DNA of 64,000 nt from Aradus depressus. Its lineage: Eukaryota > Arthropoda > Insecta > Hemiptera > Aradidae. A model generated the notes under the pieces. It made no database searches and was not told where the DNA came from. It worked only from the letters and a program-made list of their open reading frames with translations. The DNA is taken from the NCBI GenBank assembly GCA_963662175.1, contig OY759225.1:14129601-14193600 (forward strand). Direction: 5' to 3'. The position numbers were made by a program, and so were the translations under genes. Below, piece by piece: positions 52,580-61,779 of the stretch (its first letter is position 1; each line of letters starts with the position of its first letter).

Positions 52580-52960
52580 TATGTGATAGTAAGATGTTGT
52601 GGGACAAGATTTCTCATAGAAATAAAAAAACATTGTCTTCCCATTGTTTTATTTTGACCAGAACCGGTTTTCAAATAAATTATATAAATAATGAAAAGTA
52701 TAAATCTTAAAGCATCTGGGTTCCGAGTAACAAAACAAAGAAATATAAACTTACTTACCCCACCCACAGAGCACAGCGGTTAAAGGACAACTGGCATAGC
52801 TCTAAGGGGTGGGCATAGCTTCACTCACTCTCTCTACATACAAAAACACTCATTCAAATATATACAATAAATAAAACAAGTCTCCACATAATAATCGTAC
52901 TAAAATAGTATAAAATTCAATATACAAAGGAATTTTCTACATAATGTAAAATAAATAAAT
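52580..52960 (-). mobile_element. P-family copy (Penelope-like candidate)
   Basis: GTAAGATGTTGTGGGACAAG, ACATTGTCTTCCCATTG, GACCAGAACCGGTTTTC, AAATCTTAAAGCATCTGG, CAGCGGTTAAAGGACAACTG. Collinear in reverse with the 35.8-36.4-kb copy. Confidence 0.65.
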
Positions 52961-53365
52961 AAAATTTTTGAAAAATATTATCACAGACTTAAAAAATAAA
53001 TAAAATAAAATAAAATACAGATAATGAATATCTATATAACTATATATACATATATATTTTTCTGGCTGGTGTTCCGGTGAGATGTGCAACTGGTGATGAC
53101 GCAGTTGAAATCCGGATCTGTTTGAAAATAAAACATCGGGAAGACAATTTTTTTCTGGAAATTGTTGACTTTACAGTAAGCGAGAAACCAACTGTAAAAT
53201 GATTGCTTCGTAAGTGGGTTTCAGGAGGGGGGGGGGGGGGGGGGGGGCTTGAGCCTTAAACTCATAAGCCTCATGGTAGATCTGTCATTGCTTTTTCAAT
53301 GGAGCTGGCTGAGTGGTTGAGAAGGAAGTGAAACAAACATTTTAAAGGTTTTTTTTTTTTCTGTG
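52961..53365. other. Unassigned stretch with P-like end and a 21-G run
   Basis: GGTGATGACGCAGTTGAAAT and AAAATAAAACATCGGGAAGA at 53090-53145 are a diverged P terminus. G-run at 53227-53247. Confidence 0.45.
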
Positions 53366-53594
53366 GAGGTCATATCACCTACTACCAGAACGCAATTTCG
53401 TCACTCTGGTGAAATTGAGCCCAACTTTACTGTGGGAGTCTTAAATTTTGCATAGCCAGCTTTAGTTACCTTGGGGACATCGAACATCGCTTAACGTCCC
53501 ATCCGAAGGACGTCGTGCTTAATTTGTTAACCTCCGAGATAAAAAAGTCATGGCCTCGGCCGGGTTTCGATTCCGCAATTTTCAGCTCAGTAGA
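53366..53594 (-). mobile_element. Old SINE copy with deletions
   Basis: ATCACCTACTACCAGAACGC, CATCGCTTAACGTCCCATCC, GGGTTTCGATTCC (B box). Head incomplete. Confidence 0.78.
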
Positions 53595-53767
53595 CAACAT
53601 TTTATTTGAAGTATGAGGGAAATTATTGTTCAGAAATGCAATGTTAATTTTATGTACAGACACCTCCAAGAACATCTGATAACCCTTCAGTTCGGTTCAA
53701 AAAGTGGAGAGTGAAGATGAACGACACGAAATCAGTTCACATCATCTTCACCCTTCGTTGAAAATAT

Positions 53768-54058
53768 TCCTGCCCTTCAGTGCACCTTAACAAAAATGCC
53801 ATCTCTTTGAAAAACGAAGTCCGCTATCTAGGCCTCATACTCGACAAACGACTAACTTAGAATCCTCATATGAGACTGAAAAGACAAGAAATGAACAGAC
53901 GTTATAAACTTCTACTAAGACTACTAGACAAAAGATCCAAATTAACTTTGAAAACAAAACGACTTATATACAACGCAGTACTCAAACCTATGTGGACTTA
54001 CTGACTTGAAGTCTGGGGTTCTGTCAAGGGTTCAAATCTCAAGCTCATCCAATCCATT
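53768..54058 (+). pseudogene. Jockey-clade LINE fragment, internal
   Basis: About 90% identical to 39155-39440: VRYLGLILDKRL then a stop (TAG for TGG), RLKRQEMNRRYKLLLRLL, LKPMWTY then stop, LEVWGSVKGS. Both ends are truncated. Its left boundary (CTGCCCTTCAGTG) coincides with that of the 39.1-kb copy (CTGCCCTCCAGTG). Confidence 0.8.
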
Positions 54059-54061
54059 GGT

Positions 54062-55122
54062 TTTGGAGGGAGAGAGAAAATGTATCTGATTGATTCGTGC
54101 TGAAAAAATATACTGTATGTATTGCCGTTGATTACATCGACGACTTTATAAATATTTATTTATTTATGTTTTTTTTTTTTTGATATTTTTAAGAAATTTA
54201 GTTTATCTAAAACTTCTCATAAAATCTATTCAATTCTAAAAGACAACCTGACGATTTTTAACTTCGTTGCAAACACTTGAAAAAAAAAAAAAAAAATGGA
54301 AAATTAAACGTCAGAAAAGATATGAGAAAAATGGGAAAACAGTTGTGAGGGGGTGAAGGGATTTGAAAAATGGCTTTTCATTTTTTCCATTGACGTAGTG
54401 ATGGTGTCTGTTCAAAAAAATAAGAAAAATGAAGACACGAAGATCACCGGTGAAATATACTGATGAGGCAAGCAGTGTCATTAAAATCATATACCTTTTA
54501 TCTATGTACCATAGAGGGCGCCGGTAGCTCAGTGGTATGCGTGCTTCTCTTCTGAGCATAAGATCGTGGGTTCAAAACCCGCCCTTAGTTTATTCTATCT
54601 GGAAGGTAAAATAAACTTAAGCACTTCGGATGGGACGTTAAGCGATGGTCCCGAGCCTGTACGATGTCAGTTACTCGTTAAAGTCCCCTACCCTAAGTGA
54701 ATAAAAATTTAGGGTAGGCAAAATTTAGGACTCCCACAGTAGAGTCGGGCTCATGTCCACCAGAGTGTCGAAAGAGCGCTCTAGTAGTAGGCGGATATGA
54801 CCTCGTAGTTAATGCCCGGGCATGAGCCATAAAACCTAACCTGTGTACCATAGATCATAAGGAGTAATTAAGAGGAAGAAAAGACTGGGAATCAAGATTT
54901 TCAAGAGAGTTGCAAGGTTAATGGTTGACTTAATTCATTTTACATAGAATGAGAACCTGGTACTCAAATGGAACTTTGGCAAGTCGAGGAGCTGTGGTAA
55001 ATCTTATATGTCTACCTGAGGAAGTTTCATCAACTTTTGAAAACATTTAAAGTTCATAAACTTCTTAAGGGGACTCCACAATTTGTGGTATCCAAAATTT
55101 AGTTTTAAAATGTTGTAAATGA
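54062..55122 (-). repeat. Left arm of a 3.8-kb imperfect inverted repeat, SINE nested
   Basis: Pairs with 56469-57880. Conserved words include ACTGATGAGGCAAGCAGTGT, TTGCAAGGTTAATGGTTGA, AGCTGTGGTAAATCTTATAT. Its outer end is an E 5' module (GGAGGGAGAGAGAAAATG). Confidence 0.8.
54515..54843 (+). mobile_element. tRNA-derived SINE in the left arm, with target duplication
   Basis: TGTACCATAG at 54505-54514 and 54844-54853. Head complete; 15-bp deletion before the central block. The other arm lacks the SINE and provides the empty site. Confidence 0.95.
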
Positions 55123-55399
55123 ATTCACCGGTAGTGAAATTCGCCAAAATTAATTAATCAATTAAGTTTCCGCTCTCCGTTCACAACCAATCGAATGTTT
55201 GGGCTATAAATGAATAGATGCTTCTGAATGTTTATTATTAAGGTTATTAAGGTTTTTGAGTTGAGCCCATTCTGATCCCCCTTCCCTTCGGCCGATTCCG
55301 CAAAGAAGTAATAAATGTCGCCCTAATTAAAAATTTTTTGTGTTAATACGTACATGATAGTAGCAGACAAGTTTTTGTCTATGTTAAGTCGTGATTCAC
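55123..55399 (+). repeat. E-family repeat between the arms
   Basis: TTCACCGGTAGTGAAATTCG, AATCAATTAAGTTTCCGCTC, GAGTTGAGCCCATTCTG, TTCGGCCGATTCCG. Confidence 0.6.
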
Positions 55400-55456
55400 T
55401 GACAACGGTCATGGGCTCGAAACCCGGCCGAGGCTCTTAGTTTATTTTATCTGAGA

Positions 55457-56235
55457 GGTAAACTGAAGCCGAGCAGCCGAACAGAAAGGAGCCGAGCATT
55501 TGGATGCTCCACAACCATACTAACGAACATAACCTGCACAAGTTAACCTGAGTTTCAGTCAACAGTTGTGGGCATCTATTTATACATTACAATCGTTTTA
55601 CTGCTATTATTATTATTATTACTACAAAATGAATATGAAATAGGTTTATTAACAAGCTTACCTCTTCCTGTGGCTATATACACAATACACAATGTATTTC
55701 TTTTATTTTTTTCTCTGCGAAACGATGCCTGAAGAGACTCCCATTTACTTCTTAATTACATTACTGACATGGAAAAGTGTTTGGATAATTCCTCCCAAGC
55801 ATCCAATCTCTTTATTTTATTAAAATGTAATTTGTGTTTTAAATCCCATATGACTGGGTACTGTCTCATAGCCTGAACAAACTGAATTTGAAGCTCCTGA
55901 GACCAGTCTTCAGAAGCCATAATAAAATATAATTTATTGAATAATATTTAAATATATATTTAATTTTTAAAAAAACACTTCCAAAAACCTAAATATTTGA
56001 GGTTATAATATTGGTTATAAACAACAACAGTGCTCGGGTCCAATCGGGACGGTTCGGCTTGGTACCAGTCAACACACACACCGCAGCCCGAGCGGAACAT
56101 TCTTTTGATGGTTCGTCAAAAAACCGACAACAGGTGGAGCAGACCACGAGCCTACCTTGTTCGTCTAGCGCCTGCGCACTTCATCCCCAGGCATGCGCAC
56201 TGACTAATGTTCGGCTCGTTGCTCGAGTGTATACG
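55457..56235 (-). mobile_element. DNA transposon-like insertion encoding a MADF-like protein
   Basis: GC-richer than its host. Near the left GAGCAGCCGAACA and, inverted near the right, GAGCAACGAGCCGAACA are imperfect inverted ends; GAGCATTTGGATGCTC is a small hairpin. Superfamily unknown: PIF/Harbinger and hAT-like elements both can carry MADF/Myb-like proteins. Confidence 0.5.
55756..55920 (-). CDS. Small MADF-domain-like protein (54 aa, probably truncated)
   Basis: Minus-strand ORF from ATG at 55920 to TAA at 55756: MASEDWSQELQIQFVQAM, then RQYPVIWDLKHKLHFNKI and RLDAWEELSKHFSM. The spacing of V..M..YP.IWD, the basic middle and the conserved A-W-E-L matches helices 1 and 2 of the MADF (Myb/SANT-like) DNA-binding fold; the third helix would need about 30 more residues, so the protein is cut short. 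MADF domains bind DNA and occur both in host regulators and as accessory proteins of PIF/Harbinger transposons. Its position inside an element that interrupts a SINE favours the latter. Too short for ordinary ORF screens. Confidence 0.55.
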   Translation of the reverse strand: MASEDWSQELQIQFVQAMRQYPVIWDLKHKLHFNKIKRLDAWEELSKHFSMSVM

Positions 56236-56468
56236 CCTCTTCAAGCACGCCGACCTTCGAATGGGACGTTAAGCGATGGTCCCGAGCCTGTACAATGTCA
56301 GCTACTCGTTAATGACCCCTGTCCTAGGTGAATAAAAATTTAGGGTAGGCAAAATTTAGTACTCCTACAGTAGAGTCGGGCTCATGTCTAGCAGAGTGTT
56401 GAAAGAGCGCTCTGGTTGTAGGCGATATGACCTCGTAGTTAAAGCCAGGGCATGAGTCATAATAACTA

Positions 56469-57880
56469 ACACAACGTTTTTAAAGCTAAATTTTTGTTAC
56501 CACAAATTGTGAAGACCCTTGGGAAGTTTAAAAACATTAAATCTTTTCAAAAAAATTGAACTTTCTCAGGAAGACATAAGATTTACCACAGCTCTTCAAC
56601 TTTCAAAAGGTTCTCATTATATGTAAAATGAATTAAATCAACCATTAACCTTGCAACTCTCTTTAAAATCTTGATTCTTAGCCTTTTCCCCCTCTTAATT
56701 ACTCCGTATGATCTATGGTTCATAGATAAATGTGCCAAGATATAAGATTTTAATGACACAGCTTGCCTCATCAGTATATTTCACCGGTGATCTTCATTTT
56801 TCTTATTTTTTTGAACAACATCAGTACGTCAATTTAAAAAATGAAAAGCCATTTTTCAAATACCTTTATCCCCCCAAAACTGTTTTCCCATTTTTCTCAT
56901 ATCTTTCCTCACGTTTAATTTTCCATTTTTTTAAAATCTGAAGTGTTTTTAACAAAGTTTTAGATAAACTTAATTCCTTAAAAATATCAAAATGAAAAAA
57001 ATATATAGGTATATATATAAATAAATAAATGTTTATGAAGTAGTCAATGAATTAACGGCAATACATGGCTGATTCTCAAATAAAATATACAATTTGTAGG
57101 TGAGGGAATGACGAAATGAAACATTATTGCGCAAAAGTATAAAACGTAATAGTAAACTTTTTCAGGCGATTTTACGATACATTATTACTCTTAGAAACAC
57201 AAACAAATATATCGTAAAAAGTATATAAATAAGCGGTTACCTTTTTACAACACGGTGTGAGGAAATGACAACCAAAAATGTAAATTTGAAAAAGTTTTCA
57301 TCTAAAATAGCTTTAACAAAAAATCTCATCACTCACACTCCGGTCTGCCATATTTTTTTTAAATCAATATTGCCAACTTCTGAAAACAATAAGGCTGCGT
57401 TCAATATAATTCAAAATTATGCTCCAATTCTCCTGTTACACAACTGTGAGGCAATGACTCGTTTTTTAAGGACAAATTTTAAAATATAAATTGTTTTTGA
57501 ACTATTTACACATTTATATACAGCCAGTTCTATTATATATGAATAAATAATAAGATAGCAGATAATTTTTAAGAAATTTTTCGAATTAGATGCTTAAACC
57601 GAATTTGTTGGTTGGGTCACAATGAGGGAATGATTTTTAGGCGGATATCTACTTAAAAATATATTTTTTATTTATGATAAAAGTGATAAATTTGTTTCAT
57701 AATTTGTGTACGCCTAGTGATATAGTTTCGTAAAAAAAATTAACTTAATGATAACTTATGATTCCGTTTGACAAGAATCATCCAAGACATAAATTTCGAG
57801 TTTTTTTGAGAATCAGCGACATCGGTATATTTTTCCAGCACAAATTAATCAGATACATTTTCTCTCTCCCTCCAAAACTA
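56469..57880 (+). repeat. Right arm of the 3.8-kb imperfect inverted repeat, MITE nested
   Basis: Reads ACCACAAATTGTGAAGACCC, AGACATAAGATTTACCACAG, TTGCCTCATCAGTATATTTC, ATTAACGGCAATACAT, then after the MITE CGGTATATTTTTCCAGCAC and TTTTCTCTCTCCCTCC, collinear with the complement of the left arm. Confidence 0.8.
57067..57818. mobile_element. 752-bp MITE with GCTGATTCTCAAA ends
   Basis: Terminal GCTGATTCTCAAA at 57068-57080 and its complement at 57805-57817, flanked by ACAT on both sides (57063-57066, 57819-57822). The other arm of the large inverted repeat shows the uninterrupted site. Interior carries GGTGAGGGAATGACGAAATG, GTGTGAGGAAATGACA and ACAATGAGGGAATGA, variants of one motif. The 74-codon ORF inside is not convincing. 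Confidence 0.85.
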
Positions 57881-57960
57881 ATGGATTTTTTGAGCTCAAA
57901 ATTTTACAGAACTTGTTCATCATTTATTCTAATTCAACATTAGACATTCAACTTATTTAA
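57823..57960 (+). repeat. E-family repeat, 5' module (outer end of the right arm)
   Basis: CAGCACAAATTAATCAGATA, TCTCTCTCCCTCCAAAAC. Confidence 0.55.
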
Positions 57961-58249
57961 TATTTAACAAATAATTTGGTGAGAAGATTTGGGAGTATTT
58001 GTTGAAATAAACACATCTTTATTTCATCTCCCACGTTCTCTACACATTGCTATCTTGTGGGAGCAGGTCTCTCCTGAAGGAATCTCTGGATTGAAATGTG
58101 ATGACAAAAATCGAGTGATATATTTTTCTTATTGTTCAAAAATAATAAAATAACCATAATAAAAATTGTGTTTTACATTCAAAAATATTGGGTGAGCTTT
58201 CATTTTTATAAAATAAAATGATAGATAAAACACTTTTTTGAAAACTTAT
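57961..58249. other. Unassigned stretch
   Basis: Nothing recognised. Confidence 0.3.
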
Positions 58250-58440
58250 ATTGTCTAATCTCACAAACGTATACTTAAATGTGTACCGGTTTCGGCTCAC
58301 GCCATCGTCAGCACAATGTTCAACAATAATTGAGATATTTGCCAGGCATACATATTTATATTAACCTCAGAGTACCTGAGGTGAAAAGGTCCCCTCCTCT
58401 GGTAAAACCAGGGGGGTGGAAGTCTATATTCTAACTGTAA
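58250..58440 (-). mobile_element. Possible Penelope-like/retrozyme-like repeat end
   Basis: On the minus strand GGGGACCTTTTCACCTCAGG is followed by AACATTGTGCTGACGATGG, CGTGAGCCGAAACCGGTAC. Such ends are typical of Penelope-like elements (from memory). Confidence 0.4.
58278..58318 (-). ncRNA. Hammerhead-ribozyme-like motif
   Basis: Core CTGACGA and GAAA separated by T-GGC-GTGA-GCC (stem II), a minimal stem III (C-CG-G) and a GTA site, then CACA that can pair with TGTG just before the core (stem I). Position 7 of the core may be any base. One unpaired T between the core and stem II departs from the canonical form, so activity is uncertain. Confidence 0.45.
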
Positions 58441-58584
58441 TAGCTAACTGTGCACTTACTTGAAAAACAAGAAAATAAAATTAAAATAGAACTAAAAACT
58501 AACATTACAAGAAAACAATATAACATAACTGTACAATGTATAACTACTATATGTCTAAGTAGAAAATTATTTAACCTAGGTTAA

Positions 58585-58663
58585 TATTGCCTCCATAAGT
58601 CGAAAACTCTATAACTCGAATTTTTTGTCGTCTCCCTTGATGTTCGACTTATAGAGGTTCTAC
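58585..58663 (+). mobile_element. Family T MITE, right end only
   Basis: CCATAAGTCGAAAACTCTAT, CCCTTGATGTTCGACTTATA and GAGGTTCTACTG followed by TA match the last 80 bp of copy 1. Confidence 0.85.
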
Positions 58664-59848
58664 TGTATATTTTATTATATAGGGAAAGTTATGTAATCGT
58701 TATATTATTCATCGGAATATTTCTGCGATATTCTATAAAATAATGAATAATACGTCAGTGAATAATTATGTGTTTGGACATCAAAAAAGTTTTCCTCAAC
58801 AAATTTCTGAATTTCAAAATAAAATCGTCAGGACGTGATGACGTAGTAGCTCCTTTTAAATTTTAAATTTCTCTCTTCTCTCATGATAAGTTAAGTTTAC
58901 CTTTAATGATGTTTCTTATAGTAAACTGTTTCGTTTTAATTTGTTTTTAAACTGTGGAAATAGGCCACTTAAAGAGGATCTTAGAACCCGTCTCTCTGAG
59001 GACTGTTACAGTTCTTTGAGGGGTCAGATTCAATTACAAAGTATAAAATGGTTCAAGTTTTATATCTATCAAGAACGGTAGATCAAAGGAAAGTCTTAAA
59101 TATCCCATCTCAGCCCTATTGGGGCAATTTAGCCGAAAAGAGCTTATCAAAAATGTAAGAAAAATGCCACAACTCAAAAACTCTAATAACTACCGATATA
59201 ATGTGAGAGCTTTGTTGGGTAATTGTTCGGAAATGGGGCTGCTGGTGCCCAGCCGTCCTAGAATTTTTCAAATATTTTTTTCATGTTTTATCTGATAAAA
59301 CTAAGTAAAAAATAATGGGATTGCAAAAAATAAATAAAACATTTTTAGTGTTCCACGCCAAAATTAGCAAAACGGGATATTTATGGAATCACTTCGGTGT
59401 CCGTCCGTCTGTCACAGGCAATTTTCTCTGAAACTATTCGACGTAAAAATTTGAAATTTAGCACAAAGATAGTGGCCCAATTATAGACATAAAGTCTGAA
59501 TTTTGATTCTGGGGGTTAATTTCAGGGATTTTCTAAAAAAAAATTTGGAAAAAACTTTAAAATCTATCCTCTACCCTTATCACCAAAAGAATCGCTCAAA
59601 ACAACTGAAAAAAATCATGAAAATTGAAAAATTGGGTAGATTGAGTCAAAATTATCAGGATTAAAAAATTCTAGACGATCAATTGTTATAAACAATTTAA
59701 TTGTTTATTTCCTATAACTGCTAAACCATTGGTTTAACTATTAATAATTTGAGAGGTGGGCTGATGGCAGAGTATATAATTGTGCATGTATAGTTTGCAC
59801 TTGACCGATTGTTTTTTTGACTGATTCTAATGAAATTTTCTGTTACAG
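58664..59848 (+). other. 3' part of the 24.8-kb intron, mostly unassigned
   Basis: A diverged E fragment in reverse is likely at 59040-59240 (ACTCAAAAACTCTAATAACT, GTTGTCGGAAAT-like). Around 59395-59480 CCGTCCGTCTGTCACAGG recurs in style with E 3' modules. The intron ends in TTTTCTGTTACAG with a CTAAT branch-point-like word at 59827. Confidence 0.4.
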
Positions 59849-59912
59849 GTTCTGCTCCCATTGGTGGCATTCCTCTGTCTATTAACACTCAGCTGCCTCG
59901 CTGTAGATCCAA
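59849..59912 (+). CDS. Host gene, second coding exon (signal-peptide core)
   Basis: A 64-nt exon between a strong acceptor (AAATTTTCTGTTACAG) and a strong donor (AA followed by GTAAGT). Entered in phase 0 it reads VLLPLVAFLCLLTLS, then CLAVDP, and leaves in phase 1. Joined to Met-Ile-Lys-Met-Glu from 35063-35077 this is a textbook signal peptide: charged n-region, 15-18 hydrophobic residues, and a plausible cleavage after CLA. Base use (GC about half) is unlike the AT-rich surroundings, and it lies outside any repeat. The mature protein would begin near Val-Asp-Pro; nothing more can be said of its function. The next exon is beyond, or possibly at 60111. Confidence 0.65.
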
Positions 59913-60596
59913 GTAAGTTGAGACACTCAAGAACTAAGTTATTAGAATATCAATTGTCTTCTCTAAGGACGAACTTTCACTAATTTTACTAAAATTAGTG
60001 TAATTTACAAGAGATTATTTCCCAAGGAATTAGTTAGACTTGATGGAAACTTAAGACGAGTTTCAGCTGTTTCTTAAGTTCCTTTAATATTAAAAGCTCT
60101 CTCTTTTCAGGCAATAAAGTCGTAACTTTTTTTTTTCGGTACAGTCACCTGAAGACAGAAAATATTGTTTTTTAAGTAATACAGAGGTGTCTGAATATTA
60201 TTACGACAACCACGCTCTGCTACTACTTTATTACGGTAACTACCCTGTTACCAGTATTATTATTACAGCTACCAGTTTATTACGATTATAACCAGTTAAT
60301 AAGGATTATTCTCTCGAGGGTATAAGCAGTGGAAGTGAATATCTAAAAAGGGGTAGTGGTATCGTAATAAAAGAAACACAAGGGAAACAGATAAATATAT
60401 ATTGTACTTACAATTGAGGTCCAGGCACGGCTCGGTAGATATAAGTGAAATATTTAGATACAATTGATAAACTGTAATATAATAGACCTATAATATAAAC
60501 TATAATATCATAGAAAATTGAATATTTCTATATATAAGGTATTTACAACGGTTTTATTCTATATCTAAATTATTATCACATATATATACATGTTTA
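59913..60596 (+). other. Intron 2 (or end of gene) region
   Basis: An acceptor-like GCTCTCTCTTTTCAG ends at 60110; in phase it would continue Ser-Asn-Lys-Val-Val into a T10 run and stop 20 codons later. No convincing donor follows. The rest is AT-rich. Confidence 0.3.
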
Positions 60597-60915
60597 GAGG
60601 GTGCCTTTAGCTCAGTGGTATGCGTGCTTGTCTTCTGAGCTCAAGAACGTGGGTTCGAAACCCGACCGAGGCCCTTAGTTTATTTTATCTGGAAGGTAAA
60701 ATAAACTTAAGCACGCCGTCCTTCGGATGGGACGTTAAGCGATGGTCCCGAGTTTGTACAATGTCAGGTACTCGTTAAAGACCCCTGCCCTACGTGAATA
60801 AAAATTTAGGGTAGGCAAAATTTAGGACTCTCACAGTAGAGTCGGGCTCATGTACACCAGAGTGACGAAAGAGCGCTCTGGTAGTAGGCTATATGACCTC
60901 ATAGTTAAAGCCCAG
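60597..60915 (+). mobile_element. tRNA-derived SINE, near full length
   Basis: Head GAGGGTGCCTTTAGCTCAGT, B box GGTTCGAAACC, body to AAAGCCCAGGC; the AACCT tail is lost. Confidence 0.93.
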
Positions 60916-60968
60916 GCTATGAACCAATATGATTGAAGTTATAGATGAAGTCATCGTTCCATCTGAAG

Positions 60969-61050
60969 TACAACATGCTCTAGTATATTTACCTCCCAGA
61001 TAAAATATACTAAGGGCCTAGGTCGGGTTTCGAACCCGCGTTCCTAGTAG
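60969..61050 (-). mobile_element. SINE head fragment
   Basis: TTTACCTCCCAGATAAAATA, TAGGTCGGGTTTCGAACCC. Confidence 0.7.
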
Positions 61051-61779
61051 CTCTGTTACTAAAAGAGCCTAAGTAGCAGTTACTTTCTTCATATACAAAG
61101 TAACAGGTTAATATAACTTTACCCATCCCTATCGCTGAGTCAAGAATCTCTGTCTATATATTCATGTTCCTTTTGTATCCTGCCTAAAAGACAATTCCAT
61201 CTGTCTGTATCTCTTTGTATGACTTTGTACTGTCGAGTCAATATTAAACTACATGATGGGCAAAGAAAAGATTCCCCACAAGAGGTCCTAAAAAGACTCA
61301 AGCTTGGTATATATATATATTTTTTTTCCCCTCTCCAAAGAGAAAATGGCGGGTAAAATAGAAGTAATGGAGGGTAAAAGTTGTGTAGGGCGGGAATGCA
61401 GGTTGATGTAATATGTAGCCCAAGAGAGGGTCTCTTCTGCTCTGAGCTTTGTCTTGATACAGTTTCTATTATTTCCTACTTTGGCCCACTACTAAAGTTT
61501 CCTCTTTCCTGGAAGAATTATTAAACTGAAAAAAAGTACATTGGGCACACATATTTTTTCCAGTGGTTTCATGTTTTAATGACAATTTTACATCTTTACG
61601 TATGCAAATTATGAGAATGAGGCTCAACAGTCGTGAAGGCAACTCATTTAGGGGCAGGGTACTCCGAAATTAACACCCCTGGTCCTCCAGGTTGGAACGT
61701 GTGGCTAACAACCCCCACCCTGTAAAAACATTAATGTTACAAAAACACAAGAATCAAGGAAAGCTGGACGGATTATTGG
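61051..61779 (+). repeat. Repeat shared with 63.2-63.5 kb and unassigned sequence
   Basis: TTACTTTCTTCATATACAAA, GTAACAGGTTAATATAAC recur at 63246-63282. No gene recognised in the remainder. Confidence 0.45.

Larger units (their letters stand above)
55400..56468 (+). mobile_element. SINE split by a ~0.78-kb insertion
   Basis: SINE head at 55400-55456 (GGGCTCGAAACCCGGCCGAG) and the rest at 56236-56468 (CAAGCACGCCGACCTTCGAA to TCATAATAACTAAC). The break falls inside GGTAAAATAAACTTAAGC. Confidence 0.85.

Noticed and set aside
54311..54559. Conserved protein shared by the two inverted-repeat arms (LASSVYFTGDL)
   Set aside because: Similarity is at DNA level across the whole arm, including non-coding parts; frames differ in length and have no start context.
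56011..56331. 106-codon plus-strand ORF with GC-rich codons
   Set aside because: It crosses from a DNA-element insertion into a SINE body, so it is not a gene.
57265..57489. 74-codon ORF in the 752-bp MITE
   Set aside because: No recognisable motif, AT-rich composition; insufficient to call a transposase.
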